DNA from: Candidatus Tepidiaquacellales bacterium UBA6667
GTDB taxonomy: Bacteria > Bacteroidota > Ignavibacteria > Tepidaquicellales > Tepidaquicellaceae
Assembly (NCBI GenBank): GCA_002455255.1
Contig: DKKL01000037.1
Span: 42,307 to 54,876, forward strand
DNA: 12,570 nt
Direction: 5' to 3'
Under the pieces are notes generated by a model that was given only the letters and a program-made list of their open reading frames with translations, searched no databases and was not told the origin of the DNA. The stretch's first letter is position 1. Each line of letters opens with the position of its first letter. A program made the position numbers and the translations under genes. Below, piece after piece: positions 7,950-12,570 of the stretch.

Positions 7950-9293
7950 ATGGCATTTTCCAAGAATTCATATTGGATGAAATCAGGTGTTTATACTATT
8001 CTGCAAAGAGTTACAAATCTTTTTACCGGATTTGGAAGTTTTTTTATTTTAGTTAGAACTTTTGATAAAGATGAAATGGGGGCATATGCTTTGTTTCTGA
8101 CGGTCTCATCATTAATTGAGGTAAGTAAAAACGGATTAATTCAAAATGCTCAAATAAAATATTCAGCATCTGCTTCTGAAGAGGAATACCCTAAAATACT
8201 TAGTGCATCTTTTACGTTGAATGTATTAATTGCAGTTTTCCTCATTATAGTTTTATTAATCTTAGCAAATCCGTTAAGTGAATTATGGAAATCTCCCGAT
8301 CTTAAAAATATGTTTTATCTGTATTGCATCACAACTCTTATTTTGGTTCCATTTTATCAGTTTAATTTTATTCAGCAGGCAAATCTCGATTTCAAAGGAA
8401 TTTTTTACAGTTCTCTTGTCAGGCAAGGTATATTTTTTACAGGAATATTAGTATCAGTGATTATAGGATATAATATTTCTTTAAATGAAATTGTTTGGTT
8501 AATGACAATCGGTGCTACATTAGGCACATTGGTTTCATATCCATTTGTCAAAAAATTTTTTAGAATATCAAAAAAAATAGAATGGGTTTGGGTTAAAAAA
8601 CTTTTTCATTACGGAAAATATGTCTTTGGTACCAATGTAAGCTCTATGATATATTCAAGTATTGATCAGATGATGTTAGGTTCATTATTAGGACCAAAAA
8701 ATGTTGCGGTTTATAACACTGCAGCTCGTGTTAATAATTTTGTTGAAGTTCCATTGTCTGCAGTGGCGGCAATAGTATTTCCGCAGAGTGCAAAAAGGAT
8801 TGAAACTGAAGGTAAGCAATCTGTCTGTTATTTATATGAACGTTCAGTAGGTCTTTTGCTGGCAATGATTATCCCTATAATTATAATTACTTTACTCTTC
8901 ACAAAAGAGATTATTTGGGTAATAGCAGGAGATCAGTATTATTCTTCAATTCCTATTCTTCAGTTAATTATTCTCGGTACTTTTCTGCAACCTTTTGGAA
9001 GACAATTTGGTGTTGTTATGGATTCTATAGGAAAGCCAAATATAAATTTTAAGTTGCTTGTCTTAATTGCAGTAATAAATATAATTTTAAATTATATTTT
9101 CATTACAAATTTTGGAACAATTGGTGCTGCAATAGGAACTATGATTTCATTATTTATATTTTTTATAATTAATCAAATTATACTGAAAAAAGAAATTGGT
9201 GTGAAAACTCATCATTCGTTCATTTATATGTATAAATTTTATATCGAAGGTTTTAATGTAATCAAAAATAAAATAATTAAAACTAAACAGTAA
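7950..9293 (+). CDS. Wzx-type polysaccharide flippase (MOP superfamily)
   Basis: The 447-residue product is hydrophobic throughout, with about a dozen membrane-spanning stretches, the length and layout of Wzx/PST flippases, which move undecaprenyl-linked repeat units from the cytoplasmic to the periplasmic face. The N-terminus (ILQRVTNLFTGFGSFFILVR followed by DKDEMGAYAL) matches the opening helix and F/L-G-x-Y/F-A motif of this family. The middle contains FHYGKYVFGTNVSSMIYSSI and DQMMLGSLLGPKNVAVYNTA, the typical centre-of-protein repeat in this superfamily, followed by FPQSAKR. It starts at ATG 7950, 9 bases after the GT2-GT4 stop. Its stop (TAA 9291-9293) is in the same frame as the next gene, which starts only 3 bases later. 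Family assignment is firm; the exact substrate cannot be read from sequence. A lipid II or other MOP transporter is unlikely in this context. Confidence 0.9.
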   Translation: MAFSKNSYWMKSGVYTILQRVTNLFTGFGSFFILVRTFDKDEMGAYALFLTVSSLIEVSKNGLIQNAQIKYSASASEEEYPKILSASFTLNVLIAVFLIIVLLILANPLSELWKSPDLKNMFYLYCITTLILVPFYQFNFIQQANLDFKGIFYSSLVRQGIFFTGILVSVIIGYNISLNEIVWLMTIGATLGTLVSYPFVKKFFRISKKIEWVWVKKLFHYGKYVFGTNVSSMIYSSIDQMMLGSLLGPKNVAVYNTAARVNNFVEVPLSAVAAIVFPQSAKRIETEGKQSVCYLYERSVGLLLAMIIPIIIITLLFTKEIIWVIAGDQYYSSIPILQLIILGTFLQPFGRQFGVVMDSIGKPNINFKLLVLIAVINIILNYIFITNFGTIGAAIGTMISLFIFFIINQIILKKEIGVKTHHSFIYMYKFYIEGFNVIKNKIIKTKQ

Positions 9294-9296
9294 AAG

Positions 9297-10514
9297 TTGA
9301 CAGATATTATAAATAACAGAGATATTGTGGTAGTAGGGCAGCAGGCATGGGATGTTGATATTGGAAGCAATAATATAAATATTGCCAAAGAGTTTGCCAA
9401 ACACAATAGAGTATTATATGTAAATCCTCCATTAGATACTATTACTGTATTAAGATATAAGAATGATGAAAAAGTTAAAAAAAGACTTAATATAATAGCA
9501 GGTTCTGAAAAAGATTTACTAAAAGTTGGTGATAATATCTGGACTTTTTATCCTAAAATTAAGTTAACATCTTCTAATTGGATAAAGATATCTAAGATTT
9601 TTGATTTTATGAATAAAAAAAATAATATTAAATTTGCAAATGAAATAAAAAGAGTAATTAATGAATTAAATTTTCAAAATATTATTTTGTTTAATGACAG
9701 TGATATGTTCAGGAGTTTTTATTTAAAAGAGTTACTGCAACCTGATATATCTGTTTATTACAGCAGAGATAATATGATTGTTATGGATTATTTTAAAACT
9801 CATGGGGTAAGAATAGAAGCAGAGTTAATCAGAAAATCTGACTTAGCCGTTGCAAATTCAACTTATCTTTCTGAATACTGTAAAAAATTTAACCCAAATT
9901 CATTTTATGTAGGACAAGGATGTGACCTGAGTTTATTTAACAAAGAATTGATTAAAGGTGAACCTGATGATGTAAAAGATATTTCTCACCCTCGAATCGG
10001 ATATGTTGGTGCTTTACTAACATTAAGACTTGACATAGAAATAATTGAGTATATAGCAAACTATAATTCAGAATGGCAAATAATTTTAGTAGGACCTGAA
10101 GATGATACATTTAAAAACAGCAAATTGCATAATATGAAAAATGTTCATTTTACAGGACCGAAGGATTCTGCTTTATTGCCTGCATATATTAATTCTTTTG
10201 ATATTTGTATAAATCCGCAATTGTTAAATGAAGTAACAATAGGTAACTATCCAAGAAAAATTGATGAGTATTTGGCAATGGAAAAACCTGTAGTTGCTAC
10301 TAAAACAATTGCAATGAGTATTTTTTCTGATTATACTTATTTAGCAAACAAAAAAGAGGATTATGCAAAACTTATTGAAATTGCTTTAAAAGAAGATTCT
10401 GAAATTAAAAAATCTGAAAGAAGAGCTTTTGCTTCATCACATACTTGGGAAAATAATGTAAAGGAAATTTATAAGGCGATTAATTACATTTATAAACAGA
10501 GAAATGGGAATTAA
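9297..10514 (+). CDS. GT-B glycosyltransferase, TuaH-like/GT4-like
   Basis: The 405-residue protein has the outline of a GT-B glycosyltransferase. The N-terminal domain opens with DIVVVGQQAWD and NRVLYVNPP, patterns seen in TuaH-like enzymes of cell-surface polysaccharide clusters, and the C-terminal Rossmann domain begins at PRIGYVGAL, then shows WQIILVGP, NVHFTGP, and YPRKIDEYLAMEKPVVAT. In the last, Lys321 and Glu324 occupy the donor-site positions, while the first Glu of a classical E-x7-E is absent (Gly there), as is common in this subgroup. There is no signal peptide or obvious transmembrane segment, so it should work at the cytoplasmic membrane face. The start is taken as TTG 9297: the preceding flippase TAA lies in the same frame 3 bases before, so no earlier start is possible, and the next in-frame alternative, GTG 9327, would cut into the conserved first strand. 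The gene overlaps the next by 11 bases. Donor and acceptor are unknown. Confidence 0.85.
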   Translation: MTDIINNRDIVVVGQQAWDVDIGSNNINIAKEFAKHNRVLYVNPPLDTITVLRYKNDEKVKKRLNIIAGSEKDLLKVGDNIWTFYPKIKLTSSNWIKISKIFDFMNKKNNIKFANEIKRVINELNFQNIILFNDSDMFRSFYLKELLQPDISVYYSRDNMIVMDYFKTHGVRIEAELIRKSDLAVANSTYLSEYCKKFNPNSFYVGQGCDLSLFNKELIKGEPDDVKDISHPRIGYVGALLTLRLDIEIIEYIANYNSEWQIILVGPEDDTFKNSKLHNMKNVHFTGPKDSALLPAYINSFDICINPQLLNEVTIGNYPRKIDEYLAMEKPVVATKTIAMSIFSDYTYLANKKEDYAKLIEIALKEDSEIKKSERRAFASSHTWENNVKEIYKAINYIYKQRNGN

Positions 10515-11121
10515 AGAAAAAATAATATCGAATCCAAAATTAAAAAAGTTTATTCATAGATTAATTATCCCGGAAAATCAAGCAAGACCAAGATTGTGGG
10601 TCAAATGGTTTTTAAATCCTTTTAAGCATAAAAAGGGTAAAGGTTCAAAAATATGCAGATGGACTCGTATGGATGTTTTACCATTTAATAAATTTGAACT
10701 CGGTGAATATTCTACAATTGAAGATTTTGCAACTGTTAATAATGGAGTCGGAGATGTCATTATAGGTGTTAAAACAAGAATTGGTTTAGGAAATGTAATT
10801 ATTGGTCCGGTTCAAATTGGTAATAATGTAATGCTCGCACAAAATATTGTTCTGTCAGGATTAAATCACAGTTATGAAAATATTGAAATACCTATAATGA
10901 ATCAGCAAGTAACTAAATCTAAAATCATAATTGAAGATGATTGCTGGATTGGAGCAAATTCAATAATTTTATCAGGCATACAAATTGGTAAACATTCCGT
11001 GGTTGCCGGCGGAAGTGTAGTAACAAAAAATGTACCACCTTATAGTGTGGTTGCCGGTAATCCGGCAAAAATTCTGAAGAAATATAATTTTGAATCTAAC
11101 AAATGGGAAAAAGTAACATAA
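10504..11121 (+). CDS. Left-handed beta-helix (hexapeptide-repeat) O-acyltransferase
   Basis: The 205-residue product is a trimeric-type LbH acyltransferase, most likely transferring acetyl from acetyl-CoA to a sugar of the repeat unit. The first 50 residues are basic and helical. From about residue 68 hexapeptide repeats follow (GEYSTIEDFATV, VIIGVKTRIGLG, VIIGPVQIGNNVML). The GLNHSYEN loop contains His122, the likely catalytic base of WbbJ/NodL/Maa-type enzymes. The C-terminal coils DCWIGANSIILSGIQIG and SVVAGGSVVTKNVPP end in the diagnostic GNPAKIL (185-191). The ATG at 10504 lies 11 bases inside the preceding glycosyltransferase gene, and the 3' end overlaps the next small gene by 19 bases. 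Acetylation is inferred from the family; another acyl group or a serine-acetyltransferase-like reaction is possible but less likely in this operon. Confidence 0.9.
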   Translation: MGIKEKIISNPKLKKFIHRLIIPENQARPRLWVKWFLNPFKHKKGKGSKICRWTRMDVLPFNKFELGEYSTIEDFATVNNGVGDVIIGVKTRIGLGNVIIGPVQIGNNVMLAQNIVLSGLNHSYENIEIPIMNQQVTKSKIIIEDDCWIGANSIILSGIQIGKHSVVAGGSVVTKNVPPYSVVAGNPAKILKKYNFESNKWEKVT

Positions 11122-11240
11122 AAATTGAAAAAAAATCTGATGTTGAAATTTCAACTGTAGATAAACTGAAAGAAAAAATGGCGATTGCTTTATGTTTAAT
11201 TACATGTATCGGTTTATTTCTAAAAATTGTTTTCTTTTAA
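11103..11240 (+). CDS. Small single-pass membrane protein, 45 residues, unknown function
   Basis: A 45-residue reading frame fills the only space between the acyltransferase and the next glycosyltransferase. It begins at ATG 11103, 19 bases before the acyltransferase stop, and its TAA (11238-11240) directly abuts the next ATG at 11241. Residues 1-25 are polar and charged, with many Lys and Glu and a possible short amphipathic or coiled segment (STVDKLKEK, 17-25). Residues 26-45 are a strongly hydrophobic stretch (MAIALCLITCIGLFLKIVFF) that reads as one transmembrane helix at the extreme C-terminus. Lysines before the helix favour a cytoplasmic N-terminus. I do not recognise a family. The exact fit between neighbours and the clean soluble-plus-membrane design argue for a real gene rather than chance, but no homology supports it here. 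A role as an adaptor or membrane anchor for neighbouring cytoplasmic enzymes is speculation. Confidence 0.62.
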   Translation: MGKSNIKIEKKSDVEISTVDKLKEKMAIALCLITCIGLFLKIVFF

Positions 11241-12236
11241 ATGAACAATACTGATTTAAATAATGAAAATAATATGACTGTTGATTTGTCTATTGTAATT
11301 GTAAGCTGGAATACAAAAGAACTTTTGAAAAATTGTATCCAATCTGTTATAAATGAAACTGTAAAATATTCTTATGAAATCATAGTGGTTGATAATAACT
11401 CCCCTGATAAATCAGCAGATATGGTTAAAGAATTATTTCCGAATGTGAAATTAATTGCTAATAATATAAACAACGGATTTGCACCGGCAAATAATCAGGG
11501 AATAAAAATATCAGTCGGAAAAAATATTTTACTTTTAAATCCTGATACTATTATTATCAATAATGCGATTGATAAAATGATTGATTATTTATATTTACAT
11601 AAAAATGAAAAAATTGGAATTATAACATGTAAATTATTGAATGATGATATGACCTTACAAAAATCAGTCAATGATTTTTTTAATATTTGGAGGTCGTTTT
11701 TTGAAAATAGATTATTTGCTGATTTGTTTTCAAAACTAAATACAAAAAAATCGTTTATGACTTTTTGGGATCATAGTGAAACAAGAGAAATTGACTGGGC
11801 TTATGGTGCGGTCTTGTTATATACTCGGGAAGTAGCAGATAAAGTAGGGATGCTTGATGACAGATTCTGGATTTATGCGGAGGAAATGGATTTTTATATA
11901 AGAGTTAAAAGAGCCGGTTATAAAGCAATATTTTTACACGATGTAGAAATTATCCATTATGGAAAATCAAGCTCAAGGCAAAGACGTGCTGAAATGTTTA
12001 TTCAAAATTACAAAAGTTTTTATCTTTTTCTGAAAAAACATTATTCATATTCCGTGTATCTTACTTATAGAATCAGAACTTATATATATATGATTTTGTG
12101 GATATTAAAATTCTCATTAAGTTTTGTTTTCCATAAATTAACGGGTAAACCAACCGATGAAGATTCAAACCAAATTGGAATATATTTCAAAACATTTTTA
12201 TGGCATTTTAAAAGAGATAGTTTCGTAAAATTATGA
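11241..12236 (+). CDS. GT2 glycosyltransferase, rhamnosyltransferase-like (WbbL family)
   Basis: The 331-residue protein is a GT-A fold family 2 glycosyltransferase resembling dTDP-rhamnosyltransferases. Visible motifs are LSIVIVSWN at the first strand, IIVVDNNSPD, NNGFAPANNQGI, LLLNPDT (N100-P-D102, the D-x-D equivalent), DWAYGAVLLYTREV and EEMDFYIRVKRAGY, followed by HYGKSSS. A hydrophobic stretch near residues 279-296 (YMILWILKFSLSFVF) probably docks it to the inner membrane. I choose ATG 11241 because it follows directly on the TAA of the small upstream gene; ATG 11274 is an alternative that would remove an Asn-rich leader of 11 residues. The stop overlaps the next gene's start by four bases (ATGA). 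With RfbA and RfbC in the same cluster, L-rhamnose is the most economical donor sugar, but donor specificity cannot be proven from these motifs. Confidence 0.88.
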   Translation: MNNTDLNNENNMTVDLSIVIVSWNTKELLKNCIQSVINETVKYSYEIIVVDNNSPDKSADMVKELFPNVKLIANNINNGFAPANNQGIKISVGKNILLLNPDTIIINNAIDKMIDYLYLHKNEKIGIITCKLLNDDMTLQKSVNDFFNIWRSFFENRLFADLFSKLNTKKSFMTFWDHSETREIDWAYGAVLLYTREVADKVGMLDDRFWIYAEEMDFYIRVKRAGYKAIFLHDVEIIHYGKSSSRQRRAEMFIQNYKSFYLFLKKHYSYSVYLTYRIRTYIYMILWILKFSLSFVFHKLTGKPTDEDSNQIGIYFKTFLWHFKRDSFVKL

Positions 12237-12570
12237 TGAATGATTTTATTATAAATATTGAAAATCCTTTACGTGACAAATCTGTATTTGAGAGGTCCGG
12301 CTTTTGGATTTATCAAAAAATTGTTCAGGAAAAATTCTATAATTGGTTTGGAATTTTAGTTTTACTTGCAATTACTGTCTGTATGAGCATAGTAGTTTCA
12401 AACTTCGGATTAATTGGTGCAATTGTTGCTCTCGCTTTGGTTGTAGGGATACCATCGGCTATTGCATCATTTTTTAATCTTAAGTTTGGTGTTGTTTTCA
12501 CAATATTTGTTTCATTTTTCATTTTAGGTATCAAAAGAGTTTCCGGAGATTTACAAGTCGGTATATTAAT
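12233..12570 (+). CDS. N-terminal part of a multi-spanning membrane protein, probably O-antigen ligase/Wzy-like
   Basis: A frame starting at ATG 12233 overlaps the previous stop by four bases (ATGA) and stays open to the window end, giving 112 visible residues. A second ATG at 12236 is in the same frame. About 38 polar residues (including ENPLRDKSVFERSGFWIYQ) are followed by three hydrophobic stretches at roughly 39-56, 58-80 and 84-100, then a basic-polar turn (GIKRVSGDLQVG). This resembles the opening of O-antigen ligase/polymerase-family proteins in Bacteroidota-type polysaccharide clusters, where a first helical hairpin is followed by a short basic loop, but the diagnostic large periplasmic loop lies beyond the window. 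Context also asks for a polymerase or ligase, since none is seen elsewhere in the operon. The gene is firmly coding; the product name is a moderate-confidence inference, and another integral membrane protein is possible. Confidence 0.6.
   Translation, partial: MMNDFIINIENPLRDKSVFERSGFWIYQKIVQEKFYNWFGILVLLAITVCMSIVVSNFGLIGAIVALALVVGIPSAIASFFNLKFGVVFTIFVSFFILGIKRVSGDLQVGIL

Noticed and set aside
9150..9404. Minus-strand frame across the flippase/glycosyltransferase junction
   Set aside because: Both overlapping + strand genes are well supported and the antisense product is low-complexity, rich in Ile, Asn and Tyr, as expected from AT-rich DNA.
12337..12534. Minus-strand frame near the window end
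   Set aside because: It lies opposite the + strand membrane-protein frame that is coupled to the upstream gene; the antisense product has no recognisable features.

Overview
The window is about 12.6 kb of AT-rich DNA (roughly 70% A+T by eye). Every gene I can support lies on the + strand, packed head to tail in what looks like one polysaccharide biosynthesis and export operon. Several features suggest a Gram-negative bacterium of the Bacteroidota/Ignavibacteriota/Chlorobiota type: low GC, A-rich leaders without Shine-Dalgarno motifs before almost every start, a signal-peptide-bearing outer-membrane efflux-type protein, and the protein flavour of the Wzc-like and ligase-like genes. This placement is inference; there is no rRNA or marker gene here.

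Layout. Positions 1-2629 supply sugar nucleotides: the 3' part of rfbA (glucose-1-phosphate thymidylyltransferase), rfbC (dTDP-4-dehydrorhamnose 3,5-epimerase) and ugd (UDP-glucose 6-dehydrogenase). Positions 2637-5605 hold the envelope-spanning export pair: a half-length TolC/OEP-type outer-membrane protein whose stop overlaps the start of a large Wzc-like chain-length/co-polymerase protein with a visibly degenerate tyrosine-kinase domain. Positions 5619-12236 hold assembly genes: a 773-residue fusion of a membrane GT2 with a GT4 glycosyltransferase, a Wzx-type flippase, a second GT-B glycosyltransferase, a hexapeptide-repeat acyltransferase, a previously easy-to-miss 45-residue single-pass membrane protein, and a rhamnosyltransferase-like GT2. 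From 12233 to the end of the window is the N-terminal part of a multi-spanning membrane protein that resembles O-antigen ligases/polymerases.

How the genes fit together. RfbA/RfbC point to dTDP-L-rhamnose and Ugd to UDP-glucuronate, so the polymer probably contains rhamnose and a uronic acid. The four glycosyltransferase domains would build a lipid-linked repeat unit, the acyltransferase would decorate it, Wzx would flip it, the last gene would polymerise or ligate it, and the Wzc-like/OEP pair would control length and carry it out. No initiating phosphoglycosyltransferase, no RfbB/RfbD and no Wza-type OPX (SLBB) exporter are visible here; they may lie outside.

Gene spacing is very tight: overlaps of 1, 1, 11, 19 and 4 bases and gaps of 0 to 13 bases, with only one larger gap (47 bases, 1257-1303, before ugd), in which I see no convincing promoter or terminator. 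There is no stretch over 300 bases without a gene, and I see no tRNA, rRNA, CRISPR, insertion sequence or recombination site. The most noteworthy points are the half-size OEP coupled to Wzc, the degenerate BY-kinase motifs, the GT2-GT4 fusion and the hidden small membrane protein.
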